In this document: piece by piece, positions 35,938 to 45,543 of the stretch
Layout of the letters: every line of letters starts with the position of its first letter
How positions within the stretch are numbered: position 1 is the first letter of the stretch
Assembly: GCF_000970045.1 (NCBI RefSeq)
Contig: NZ_CP009505.1
Span: 2,876,808-2,940,807 of the forward strand
Source of the DNA: Methanosarcina sp. MTP4
GTDB taxonomy: Archaea > Halobacteriota > Methanosarcinia > Methanosarcinales > Methanosarcinaceae
Direction: 5' to 3'
Length of the DNA: 64,000 bases
Made by a program: the position numbers and the translations under genes
The notes under the pieces: model-generated
What the model was told of the DNA's origin: nothing
What the model saw: only the letters and a program-made list of their open reading frames with translations
Databases searched by the model: none

Positions 35938-38900
35938 TCAACTTTGCTTCTTTGCAACCATAAATCCGATAAGGATCATAACCGAAAGCAGCCCAAAAGA
36001 CAGCAATATTTTTGTCATGCTTCCGGATGTCCCTGCGCCTTCCTCCCCATCTTCCACCTCAACTGCCGAAGCTTCCAGAACAAAGGAATCGTTTTCACTC
36101 GAAACCTCACCTGATTCTCCCCTGACAATATCCTCGCCTTCAGCTGCCGATGCAGCAGAACCTGAAACTCCGCCCTCCGGAGACGGAACAGTTATTGAGA
36201 AAGGTGAAAATCCAGGTGTCTCGGCTTCGAAGTAAACATAATTGCTGTCTTCCCTGATTTTCCGGGTAGAAAGCTCACCCCACTTTTCCTCACTGAACCT
36301 GCAAAGCCTTATTTCAGATTCATCAACCCCATTTGAGGCAATCCAATCCTTTTCCACCCTGAACCCGACAACTGCGTTTTCAATGTTATCCGGACTTGCA
36401 GTCCCTGCATTTCCCACCCAGATGTTAGCGTTCCTGTAGACCATGCCTGAAGGAGGCGTTGAGACTACCTTAGAGACGCCTTTCAGCATTTCCACAATGG
36501 TAGTCACCTTCCCTAAACTCCGCTTCGGGTCGAAATCAACATAGGTGATGCAGGTCACATTCCTCGGGAATCCGAATTTAACATGGTTCCCGTTAGTGAC
36601 GAACTGCTGGGAGAGTTCTTTTACTTCAACATTACCGGCAGGTTCGGGAGAGCCGGCTCCACCGCCGCCTCCGCCTCCGCCGCCGGAGGATGAGGAACTG
36701 GAAGAAGAGCTGGAAGAAGAACCACCATTGTTAGCACTAGAAGAAACATCGCTATCCTCTGAAGAACTCTTATTTTCAGGAATACCTGAACCGGATTCTG
36801 GATCTATGGAACCAATACTGAAACTTTGTATCATTTCATTAGCCGGCTCCTCCCTTTCCGCAACTTCAAAATCGGCATGTGACACAAAAGATACATGAAC
36901 ATTTCCTACCCGGTCTGCAACCCAGCTAAAAGTTTGTATGAATCCAGAGTAGGCTTCAAGTTCAGGGATGAACTTAGATTCAATTTCGACTCCGTCAACA
37001 TAAAATCCAAGAGTAGAACTTCCAGCAGGTACAGGAGCCTCATTGTATACATGTACATCAAAAGTAATCGTATCTCCTATCTTTGGGGAAGAAATGTCTC
37101 GAGAGACAGATTGAACCATCAGATCCGGAAGTTCAGTAGACGGGAATTCGGGAATTTCTTCATCTTCTTCCGGCGGGATCAACACCATATCAATTGCATG
37201 GATAACGCCGTTGCTAGCTTCGATATCTGTCAGGACAATTTCGGCATCCTCGACAAACACCCTACCGTCGTCTTTCACACTGATGGCGATGTCTTCACCC
37301 TGTATAGTAGAAATACTAACCAGATTGGCAAGATCTGCAGCCATCATTTTCCCATCAGCCATATGGTACAGTAGAATCTCAGTTAGCGCTTCGGTGTCAT
37401 CCATCAGCGCATCCATAATTCCTTCCGGAAGGGCTGCAAAAGCTTCATCTGTAGGTGCAAAGACGGTGAAAGGTCCTTCACTGCTGAGGGTTTCGGCTAG
37501 ATTGGCGGCATTGAGATTTGAAACAAAAGTTGTAAAGCTTTCATCAGCTTCCAGTGTTTCGATGATGTTTTTGATTTCTTCTTCATCCCCTGTTTCATAT
37601 ACCTCGATATAGTTGCTCTTGACCTCAGAGCTGCTGCCTTTATCATTGCTTACGTTGAGAGAGACCGAGTAAATCCCGGACTGTTCATAAGTATAAACAG
37701 GATTCTGGTCACCGGAATCTACAGTTCCGTCTGAATCAAAATCCCAGGCCCAGGATATAGGATAAGCGGTAGATAAATCTGTGAATTGAACAGTCATCGG
37801 GGCGAGACCCCAGGTTAGGTCTGCTGTGAAATCCACAACCGGAAGCGGAACGTCATCAGAACTGTCCGAAACGCCTTCCGTGAGCCACCTGACAATATTT
37901 AATGCAAGGACATCATTTTCATACTCATTAAAGTTCGGAATCCCGTCATTGTCAAGATCCATATTGTCAAAAGCATTGGAATCCGGTACAATTACAACTT
38001 TTTCCTGTGAAGAATAAGCGATCACAGGCCACGAGCCCATGGTTTCCCCGGAATCGTACACCTTATCATTGTCAGCGTCCAGCCAGCTATCCTCATCCGA
38101 GTATCCAACCCCTATTACTTTCCCGGAAGAATTTGCAACGGGAACATACCCTCCGTCATACATTACTATCCGGTTTACATTTTCAGTTATAGGATGTGGA
38201 GAGAAACTTTTGATTACAACCCAGTCCGCGTCTCCCTCATTATCTGTCGCATCACACAAGATGTATTGGCCATACCACTCAACAGAACTTCCTCCGGATG
38301 AGAGATCATCAAAAAGATGTGTTATTTCATTAACTAAACCTATCGTCCCTCCAGCCAAAAACAATCCCCTGTCCAGGTTCACAACAAAGTTTTGAATGGC
38401 CGACTTTTCCTCATCAGAAAGAGATTCCTCAAGTGCAACTATTATCAGGGCATCGTACCCGTTCAGTTTTTCCGGGGTAATGGGACGGGAAATCTGATCA
38501 ACAGTGTAACCTTCGGCTTTCAATGCATCCGAATAATAAGAAAGCCCGGATTTTGTCATGCTTGCATCGGAGATGTATTTGGAAGTGCTGTAGATGGCAA
38601 TTTTCGTATCCTGTGGCAACGGATCTCCTTGCACACCAAAATCAAGGACTTTCTGTCGCACAACATCACCTTTGATAGCTTCTATGACTAACCGATAATT
38701 ACCTCCCTGAACCAACTTGGAAGACATACCTGTATAAAGACCATCCCCCTCATTGTTCAGAATTATGTTTTCAACAATACTTCCATTCAATTTGAGTTCT
38801 GCATTAACACTGGCGTTTTCTATTCCGCCAATATCGTCGAATAGTTCAGCTGTAATATTAACTACTTCACCAGTTGAATAATCAGTTTTATCAGTGCTTG

Positions 38901-41478
38901 CTGACAACTTGGTAGAAGTACTTGCAGATATTGTAAGAGTATAATCCTCCTCCCCTATTACATCCGCAGCATATACATCATACGACCAGTTCCCAGAAAG
39001 TGCATCATATACTTTATAAATTTCATAGGTCTCCGACGGAATATAAGTGATGTTCGGATCTACTGTTCCACTGACACTATTCGAGTCAACCTGGACCTTT
39101 GTGCCATTAGGATAGTACAATACGAGATCAAGGTCACTTCCAGGCCATGTGAGCAGGAGATCCATATAATCCACGGAATTGTCAACTGTTGCCGAACCCT
39201 GTAGAGTTGCTCCCTGAGAGATCTTTCCGGAATCTTCCTTCAGTTGAACCTTGCCTGTTATTGACTGACCAATACGATTATAGATGTCCTGAAGAACAGC
39301 ATTTGTGGGCGCGTCGTAGAATGCTCCCCCGGTTTCATCGGCGATTTTTCTAAGTAGGTCCTTATCTGAATTTTCTGAAAGAGCAATTGTATAAATTGGC
39401 CACCCTTTTGCAACATAGGAAAGGACTATTGAAGACATAGGGTCAGGTTTTCCAGCACTAGATTTCCCATCAGTCAACAAAATTGCAGCTTTTTTGTTAT
39501 TGTCCACTGCATACAGACCGGTTAGTTGATCATAACTAGCCTTCAACCCCTCGTGTATGTCCGTTCCCCCGTCGGAATCTACGTTGTCAACTGCCGCCTT
39601 GAGATCAGGGATATTTTCTTTTACAATGCACAATTCTGTCCAGACCCTTGAAGAACTATCAAAATCTACCACAGCTATCTGGTCATCATCACCTGCCAAG
39701 TCAATGAACATTTTTGCAGCTTGTTTCCTCCTGTTTTCAGGATCATTATCTTTCATACTGCCGGAACTATCGATTACTAGGGCCACATCGGCGTTTTTGG
39801 TGCTATCAGGATATTGATGTTCCGAAGTTACATTAATAGGCCATGAAACAAAAGAAGAAGTGCCGATCTTTACTTCAACAGTATAGATTCCTTCACCCGG
39901 AAAAATATAAGTTGCTTCATCGTAAAATGCTCCAAGTCTGCAACACTTAAACGTATCAGTCTCACCCACGATTTCATTTCCATCAGGATCAACTATGAAC
40001 CATCGAATAGAAGTACCGTCACTGACTTGGTCGTTATCTATATCTACTATTCCAAGAGTGGTATTTTCCCCTTTTTTTGCAAAATCAGGATAAAAATAAA
40101 AATCATCCGACGTTTGACCCTTAGTCACATTAATAGGCCAAGAAATAAAATAAGAATTGTCAATTTTTACCTGAACAATATAAGTTCCCTCTTCGGGAAA
40201 ATTGTAGGAAGATTCGTCATAATAAGCTCCAATCCTACAACATTTAAATGCATCAACTTCACCTATAACGTTGGTACCATCTGGTTTTATTATGAACCAC
40301 TGAACTGGAGTACCGTCACTAACTGCATCATTGAAATCATCAAAAATTCCAAGAAGAGTTTCCTCACCCCTTATTGCAGAACTTGGATAGGAAGTGAAAC
40401 CTTTATTTGAAGGTGATTCTTCAGTTATATTTTTGTGGCGGTAATTTAGAAGCAAATCGTTGTAGTAACCTTCAATTCTAGGTCCTATGGTATCTTCACC
40501 AACTCTCTTTTGATTCTCTAACGTATCAATTTTAGACGTTAAATCAGCAATTAGAACTTGGTCACTTCCCAACTCAGCAATATTTTTCAAGCTATTAAGA
40601 ATCTGAATATAATTATCTAAAATATCATGATCCAAGCCATCAGAATCTGGAATAAGTAATTTTAATCCTTCGTAGGAACCTTCAGAAGCTGCCAACCATA
40701 TATCGGTTCCTGAAGCAAAACGAGTGGCAAGTTCGGAATAATTTACAGATACTTGCTCAAAATTAATTTTTGCTTGTTCAAGTAGTACAAGATCGTTTCC
40801 AGTCATCCATCCACTAACTAAACTCGATAAACCACTGGCAACAGCTGCAAATGAAGCAGGTGGAATAAGAGATCCAACAAATCCACCAACAATCAAACCT
40901 CCCACAAAGAAAAGAGTGTCAAATACCTCAACATAACTATCTACCAAAATGTAATCCTCAATTTGGTTGAGATCTGAGATTGCCTGCAAGTGTAATTTTA
41001 AATATTCTTGAGCTCTAACTTCAGCAAAGATCACAAAATCATCTTGAAAAATCTCATTTTTGTTTAGTTTGTAATGAAAAGCAAAAGCTGGATAATAAAA
41101 GATGTCTGAGGAAGGAACAAGTTCAGAGGATGAAGTATCTTCTAAAGGCAAAACACTATATGTTTTTGCATCAATTACCAAACTGCCTGTAATTTTTATT
41201 CCATGAATTTCATTAGGATCAATTATAGAATAAACTACTACGTACCAATAATGAATAGGGTCCGACCCATTAGAAAATGGATCCTTATCATTCACAGAAT
41301 AGATGAAATAAATTTCCCCGTTTTTTTTATATTTATCTGCAGTTTGTATTACTTCATCTGGAATCGAAGGATCTGCTATCGCTTTTTCAACAATCAGAAC
41401 GTTAAATCCAGAAGACAGTAACATCAAAGCCAATCCAAAACTAAAGAATTTCTTCAGAAAATCTCCTTTTATACACAT
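35938..41478 (-). CDS. Giant surface protein: vWA, PKD, FAS1, CARDB, PGF-pre-PGF, C-terminal anchor
   Basis: About 1846 residues. Signal peptide (FFSFGLALMLLSSGF); a novel N-terminal region with helical and hydrophobic parts; two tandem roughly 95-residue repeats each holding a Cys-Cys pair (FKCCRIGAYYD and FKCCRLGAFYD, about 375-560); a vWA domain with VIDSSGSMKDN (about 565-725); PKD (about 1215-1290); a fasciclin domain with FTVFAPTDEAFAAL (about 1300-1430); CARDB (about 1455-1560); Ser linker; PGF-pre-PGF; and a single helix ending KKQS. ATG 41478 has GGGGTG ten bases upstream and beats the TTG at 41511. A CTG at 41457 has an even better GGAGAT spacing. Probably an adhesin. Confidence 0.85.
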   Translation of the reverse strand: MCIKGDFLKKFFSFGLALMLLSSGFNVLIVEKAIADPSIPDEVIQTADKYKKNGEIYFIYSVNDKDPFSNGSDPIHYWYVVVYSIIDPNEIHGIKITGSLVIDAKTYSVLPLEDTSSSELVPSSDIFYYPAFAFHYKLNKNEIFQDDFVIFAEVRAQEYLKLHLQAISDLNQIEDYILVDSYVEVFDTLFFVGGLIVGGFVGSLIPPASFAAVASGLSSLVSGWMTGNDLVLLEQAKINFEQVSVNYSELATRFASGTDIWLAASEGSYEGLKLLIPDSDGLDHDILDNYIQILNSLKNIAELGSDQVLIADLTSKIDTLENQKRVGEDTIGPRIEGYYNDLLLNYRHKNITEESPSNKGFTSYPSSAIRGEETLLGIFDDFNDAVSDGTPVQWFIIKPDGTNVIGEVDAFKCCRIGAYYDESSYNFPEEGTYIVQVKIDNSYFISWPINVTKGQTSDDFYFYPDFAKKGENTTLGIVDIDNDQVSDGTSIRWFIVDPDGNEIVGETDTFKCCRLGAFYDEATYIFPGEGIYTVEVKIGTSSFVSWPINVTSEHQYPDSTKNADVALVIDSSGSMKDNDPENRRKQAAKMFIDLAGDDDQIAVVDFDSSSRVWTELCIVKENIPDLKAAVDNVDSDGGTDIHEGLKASYDQLTGLYAVDNNKKAAILLTDGKSSAGKPDPMSSIVLSYVAKGWPIYTIALSENSDKDLLRKIADETGGAFYDAPTNAVLQDIYNRIGQSITGKVQLKEDSGKISQGATLQGSATVDNSVDYMDLLLTWPGSDLDLVLYYPNGTKVQVDSNSVSGTVDPNITYIPSETYEIYKVYDALSGNWSYDVYAADVIGEEDYTLTISASTSTKLSASTDKTDYSTGEVVNITAELFDDIGGIENASVNAELKLNGSIVENIILNNEGDGLYTGMSSKLVQGGNYRLVIEAIKGDVVRQKVLDFGVQGDPLPQDTKIAIYSTSKYISDASMTKSGLSYYSDALKAEGYTVDQISRPITPEKLNGYDALIIVALEESLSDEEKSAIQNFVVNLDRGLFLAGGTIGLVNEITHLFDDLSSGGSSVEWYGQYILCDATDNEGDADWVVIKSFSPHPITENVNRIVMYDGGYVPVANSSGKVIGVGYSDEDSWLDADNDKVYDSGETMGSWPVIAYSSQEKVVIVPDSNAFDNMDLDNDGIPNFNEYENDVLALNIVRWLTEGVSDSSDDVPLPVVDFTADLTWGLAPMTVQFTDLSTAYPISWAWDFDSDGTVDSGDQNPVYTYEQSGIYSVSLNVSNDKGSSSEVKSNYIEVYETGDEEEIKNIIETLEADESFTTFVSNLNAANLAETLSSEGPFTVFAPTDEAFAALPEGIMDALMDDTEALTEILLYHMADGKMMAADLANLVSISTIQGEDIAISVKDDGRVFVEDAEIVLTDIEASNGVIHAIDMVLIPPEEDEEIPEFPSTELPDLMVQSVSRDISSPKIGDTITFDVHVYNEAPVPAGSSTLGFYVDGVEIESKFIPELEAYSGFIQTFSWVADRVGNVHVSFVSHADFEVAEREEPANEMIQSFSIGSIDPESGSGIPENKSSSEDSDVSSSANNGGSSSSSSSSSSSSGGGGGGGGGAGSPEPAGNVEVKELSQQFVTNGNHVKFGFPRNVTCITYVDFDPKRSLGKVTTIVEMLKGVSKVVSTPPSGMVYRNANIWVGNAGTASPDNIENAVVGFRVEKDWIASNGVDESEIRLCRFSEEKWGELSTRKIREDSNYVYFEAETPGFSPFSITVPSPEGGVSGSAASAAEGEDIVRGESGEVSSENDSFVLEASAVEVEDGEEGAGTSGSMTKILLSFGLLSVMILIGFMVAKKQS

Positions 41479-41861
41479 ACCTTTACTACACCCCCCAATT
41501 GGAATAATCAAAATATAATATAATTAAATTATAGTAAAATATATGCTTGTAAAGTCTGAGTAATAAAAGACAAACTAGAAATCTAAGAATGATATTATAT
41601 GATCAATTAAATAACATGAGGAAATATAAATTAGAATGTACGTTCGTGAATAAAAATAGATCAAAAAAACATTAGCTAAGTGTCCAAAATCAAAGTTGTG
41701 CTGGCGCACCCCGCAGCAAGCTGCAGAGTATTCGACTGAAATAAATTATCATTTGAATTGATGTGTTGCAAGCGAAAAAGAGATCGAATTATCAACAAAG
41801 GTTAGTATATTTCCTATAAAATTGTGGAGTTAAGGTTTCAAACAAACGAACCAGAAAAAAA
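41479..41861. other. AT-rich intergenic region with degenerate IS200/IS605-like hairpin
   Basis: Mostly AT-rich, with no gene. CCGCAGCAAGCTGCAGAG at about 41711-41728 forms a GCAGC/GCTGC hairpin. It resembles the GC-rich ends of IS200/IS605-type elements, but no transposase is present and the stem has decayed. Confidence 0.3.
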
Positions 41862-42033
41862 CAGGAAAGGATTCGCCGCGAAAGGCAGGAACAGACATGT
41901 GACGCGTTATTGCTTGCAGATATTAAGGTTTCAAGCATATATCGAGCATTAACGACTTAAGATCTACCCCAGAACTCCGACACCCGGGAAATTCCACTGA
42001 TCTGATATTTTTGGAACCTATGCCCCAGTAAAA
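41862..42033 (-). pseudogene. Degraded DUF2769 gene fragment
   Basis: Related to the intact DUF2769 gene at 48040-48333 and its upstream region (48177-48410). On the minus strand it reads NICKQ, then TAA in place of the Tyr codon, then RVTCLFLPFAANPFLF, against NICKQYCGTCPSLPFSPNPYLF in the intact protein. It keeps the N-terminal context but lacks the second cysteine group and the rest of the gene. The match continues upstream with GGAAATTCCACTG and TTTTTGGAA. Confidence 0.75.
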
Positions 42034-42063
42034 CAATCAAATAATGGAAAAGGAAACAGAGCC

Positions 42064-43845
42064 TTAACTTTGCTTCCTTAAAACCATATATCCTACCAAA
42101 ATCATGACCGAAAACAAGCCAAGAGACAGCAGGACATTTGTTCTGTTACTTGATTTTGATTCTTCTCCAACCCCTTTGGCAGAAGACACTGCCACTGAAG
42201 CATTCCCCTCCGGCACCGTACCCGAAATCGCCGTTACACCTTCGGTTTCTTCCTCTGGAGAAGAGCTTAAGAGCGGTACATCTTTTCCACTGAGCGCACC
42301 TGCCTCCTCAATAGCGCTTATCGCAAATGGCGAAAATCCGGGCGTCTCAGCTTCAAAGTAAACATACCTGTCATCTTCCCCGACCTTCCGGGTGGAAAGC
42401 TCACCCCACTTTTCTTCACTGTTCCTGCAAAGCCTTATTTCGGATTCATCGACATCTTTAGAGTCGATCCATTCCTTTTCCACTCTGAAACTGACAACTG
42501 CGTTTTCAATGTTCTTCGGGTCCGCAATGCCCTGGTTTCCCACCCAGATGTTAACATGCCTGTAAACCGTACCGTAAGGAAGCTTTGGGACAATCTTTGA
42601 CTGCCCTTTCAACATCTCAACAACGGTGGTTACCTTTCCGAAACTCCGCTTAGGTTCGAATTCGACCGAGGCGATACAGGTAACGTTCCGAGGGAACTCG
42701 AATTTAGCCTGGTTGCCATTTGTTATGAATTCCCGGGAGAGTTCCTTTACTTCAACGTTGCTGGCAGGTTCGGGAGAGCCCCCGCCTCCACCGCCTCCGC
42801 TACCACTGCTGGATGAGGAAGAAGAGGAACTGTATGAAGAAGAACTGGAGGAAGAGCTGGAAGAAGAACCGGAAGATGAAGAGGTATTGAGAGCTTTCAC
42901 GGTAAATGGCTCTACTTTTTCATTATTTCCTTCATCAGATTCAGGAACCTGACTATCCGCGTCTGCAACCGCCTTTATATTCAGGTCACCCGAAGATGGT
43001 GGAACCCAGTCAAATGTAAAGGAAGTATTTGAACCTGCTTCGAGTCCGGAAATTGAATCTGAAGACACTTCATCCCCATCAATATAGCATTTTACACCGA
43101 AACTTCCGGAAGGTCCGGAACCCTCATTTAGTAACGTAACCTCAAAAGTCATATTTTCGTTTTCATAAGGATCCGCAGGTTCCCATGAAATATCCTCTAT
43201 GATTAAATCAGGAGCCTGATCATCGGATTCTGGACTATCTGATACGGGAGCATCGGAATCAGGATTTGCTAGAGGGGAAATGGTCCCGTTAACGGCGGCT
43301 TCTGCAAAACCCAAAGTTGCATGCTTGGCCGAAGCCCTGACCGTACAGGGAGTAGCCGTTTCTCCACCATCAATTATTGCCGGAATCCATTCATTTGTGA
43401 ATATCCCGTCATGAGCTGAAGTATCCCCGTTTGTCCCGTCATCGAATAGCTGGAGATTGGAATTACCGTTGCTGAAACTGGCATTAACAAAAATGAGACC
43501 TGAATCAGTGACCGGATTTCCGGAATCGTCCGTAATTTTGACCTCCACGGGCTCAGAAACGTTTTTCGTGGCAGTAAAATTAGCTGCAGGAGATAAGATT
43601 TCCAGATTAAGGGAGCCAGAGAGGGAGCCCGGGTCCACAGCGGTCACGGGAATTGAATGAGTATAAACATACCAGCCCTGCTGGTCAACATTTTCTGAGG
43701 AAACAGGGTCTATTTCATAATCGACAGCAGCGTCATTTTTCAGAGCGGCTCTTGCGAAAAACAGGATTTCATCCGAACCTGCATTCGGTTTCACTTCAAT
43801 CGTCAGGGTTTCTTCCTGGCCTGAGTCCCAGTTAAGTTCCTGGAG
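42064..43845 (-). CDS. Downstream part of TAG-interrupted surface protein: CARDB, PGF-pre-PGF, anchor
   Basis: In-frame continuation of the TolB-like gene after the TAG at 43846-43848; it reads LQELNWDSGQEETLTIEVKP immediately after that codon. The parts are the rest of a beta-sandwich, an Ig-like module, CARDB (PDLIIEDISWEPADPYENEN), a Ser-rich linker, PGF-pre-PGF (ending ETPGFSPFAI), and a terminal helix ending RKQS. As a separate gene it would need the GTG at 43794, which has no ribosome site, no signal peptide and no promoter in between, so independent expression is unlikely. The last 240 residues are closely related to the end of the neighbouring giant protein. Confidence 0.7.
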   Translation of the reverse strand, partial: LQELNWDSGQEETLTIEVKPNAGSDEILFFARAALKNDAAVDYEIDPVSSENVDQQGWYVYTHSIPVTAVDPGSLSGSLNLEILSPAANFTATKNVSEPVEVKITDDSGNPVTDSGLIFVNASFSNGNSNLQLFDDGTNGDTSAHDGIFTNEWIPAIIDGGETATPCTVRASAKHATLGFAEAAVNGTISPLANPDSDAPVSDSPESDDQAPDLIIEDISWEPADPYENENMTFEVTLLNEGSGPSGSFGVKCYIDGDEVSSDSISGLEAGSNTSFTFDWVPPSSGDLNIKAVADADSQVPESDEGNNEKVEPFTVKALNTSSSSGSSSSSSSSSSSYSSSSSSSSSGSGGGGGGGSPEPASNVEVKELSREFITNGNQAKFEFPRNVTCIASVEFEPKRSFGKVTTVVEMLKGQSKIVPKLPYGTVYRHVNIWVGNQGIADPKNIENAVVSFRVEKEWIDSKDVDESEIRLCRNSEEKWGELSTRKVGEDDRYVYFEAETPGFSPFAISAIEEAGALSGKDVPLLSSSPEEETEGVTAISGTVPEGNASVAVSSAKGVGEESKSSNRTNVLLSLGLFSVMILVGYMVLRKQS

Positions 43846-43848
43846 CTA
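43846..43848 (-). other. In-frame TAG codon, candidate pyrrolysine site
   Basis: The only obstacle to one 1048-residue frame from 45210 to 42064. It falls inside a beta-sandwich between EDPMG and LQELNW. Every other stop codon I read in this window is TAA or TGA. Methanosarcina decodes UAG as pyrrolysine. Confidence 0.6.
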
Positions 43849-45210
43849 GCCCATCGGATCTTCTGAAAAAAAGGAAATGCCGTTCTTTCCGTAGATAGAA
43901 CTGCCTTTGGGATAAAATTTATTGTACTCGCCGCCGGTGCCCGTAACACTCAAGATTTCCTCATCGTTCGGGAAAGAAACAGTGATATAGCCCTCGGATG
44001 ACATTCCACCGTCATTTATTAAGGTTACGGAGATGGTGGCGGTCCTGTCTTCGGGAACTTCACCCGAAGGGTCAACCGTAACATCGGTTATGTTTGGCAA
44101 TGGAGCATTCTCGGGAGTGGGAACACCCCCGGGAGTGCTTTCAGAGAGCTCCATTATCCAGATGTCAAAGTTTCCTGGCCTGTCAGAGCAAAAAGCAATC
44201 TTTGTGCCGTCAGGGCTCCATACGGGACAGTCGTCAGATGCCAGACTGACAGTCAACTGAACTTTGTTCTTCCCGTCCGCGTCCATGACCCAGATGTCTT
44301 TGTTTCCGGTCGTATCAGACACGAAGACGATCCTGTCCCCATCCGGCGAAAAACGCGGATTACGGTTATCCGAGTCAGTTGCAGTCAACGAGGTTTTTCC
44401 GGAACCATCGGCGTTTACGGTGAATATGTCCCTGAACAACTTTTCCTCCGGGTCGTTTTCATAAGAGGAATACAAAATTCTTGAACCATCAGGAGACCAC
44501 AGTTCCGACTGCCAGGACTGGATTTGAGGAGTCAGATATCCGTATGCTACGGTTGTCAGGCCGCTTCCATCGGAATTTAGAACTCCGATATATCTTCCGA
44601 ACTCAACCGAATCCGATTCGAACACCAGCTTTGATTCATCAGGAGCCCAGGCAACGGAAGAGAAATAATTGCCGCTGAAACCTGCAAGGCTCTGTTTACC
44701 GGAACCGTCCGGCTCCATTACAATAAGGTTGCTTGAGTGAAGCCCGAGCACGGAAGTATAGGCTATTTTCGAGCCTGAAGGAGACCAGGACCCGAAATCA
44801 TTTTTTGTCGGTTCCACATATTCTTCCGTCGGGACGGTCAGCCTGCTCGCCGAGGACCCGTCTGCATTCATGACCCAGAGATTGGAATTAAACTCCTCTT
44901 CAATTACAAGGGTATACAGGATTTTATTCCCGTCCGGAGACCATGAATAATCCCCGACCTTCCCTCCTGTATCGGTTAGCCGGGCTTCTCTAGAGCCGTC
45001 AGAAAATACCCTGTAGAGCTCCCCACTTCTTCGGAAAAGGATTTCATCCCCATCAGGAGACCAGACAGGCCCTCCGTCGTCCGCAGTATCAGACGTCACA
45101 GCTGTAATCTTATCGACTGCAAAGGCATCAGCTGCCGCTGCATTTGATGCAATGACCGTCATAAGAGCAACGCATATCAACAGAAAAATTAACCTTATAT
45201 TCATTTTCAT
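43846..45210 (-). CDS. TolB/PD40 beta-propeller surface protein, N-terminal part up to TAG
   Basis: A 454-residue section with a signal peptide (LIFLLICVALMTVIASNAAAA) and a TolB-like propeller of about seven PD40 blades, each with a WSPDG-type motif (VWSPDGDEILF, SWSPDGNKILY, RFSPDGDRIVF and so on, about residues 40-350). A CARDB/beta-sandwich module follows, cut at ...FFSEDPMG by TAG. The next codons continue the same frame and finish the domain, the PGF-pre-PGF region and the anchor. Ending here would yield a secreted, unanchored propeller. GGTGG about 13 bases before the ATG supports the start, with a TATA box near 45315-45328. Confidence 0.8.
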   Translation of the reverse strand: MKMNIRLIFLLICVALMTVIASNAAAADAFAVDKITAVTSDTADDGGPVWSPDGDEILFRRSGELYRVFSDGSREARLTDTGGKVGDYSWSPDGNKILYTLVIEEEFNSNLWVMNADGSSASRLTVPTEEYVEPTKNDFGSWSPSGSKIAYTSVLGLHSSNLIVMEPDGSGKQSLAGFSGNYFSSVAWAPDESKLVFESDSVEFGRYIGVLNSDGSGLTTVAYGYLTPQIQSWQSELWSPDGSRILYSSYENDPEEKLFRDIFTVNADGSGKTSLTATDSDNRNPRFSPDGDRIVFVSDTTGNKDIWVMDADGKNKVQLTVSLASDDCPVWSPDGTKIAFCSDRPGNFDIWIMELSESTPGGVPTPENAPLPNITDVTVDPSGEVPEDRTATISVTLINDGGMSSEGYITVSFPNDEEILSVTGTGGEYNKFYPKGSSIYGKNGISFFSEDPMG

Positions 45211-45543
45211 AAACCCATACCACCCACATTCGATGAAAAATTAAATACAAACCCCGTAAAGGCAGCATAATCAGGAACAAAGCTACCCCCATCATAATAA
45301 CAAACATTCGAACGAATATATAATTAACGGAAAATAATTTATGAGAGTGTCTTCGTGAAAAAAATAAGCTTGAAAAGATTTATCCAGGCTAATAGAAGAT
45401 TAATTTAGCTTAATTAAAAAAATAAAAGCTTAAAAATGCCATAATTTGTAAAAATATATATTTTATCTCTTAGAAAGCTTCAAAAATTAATATTATTCCT
45501 TTCAATTGTTTTCAATCTCTTCAAAAAAACAAGACTCACACGC
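45211..45543. other. Promoter region of the propeller gene
   Basis: No gene. The minus strand carries TTAATTATATATTCG around 45315-45328 as a TATA element. The rest is AT-rich. Confidence 0.4.
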
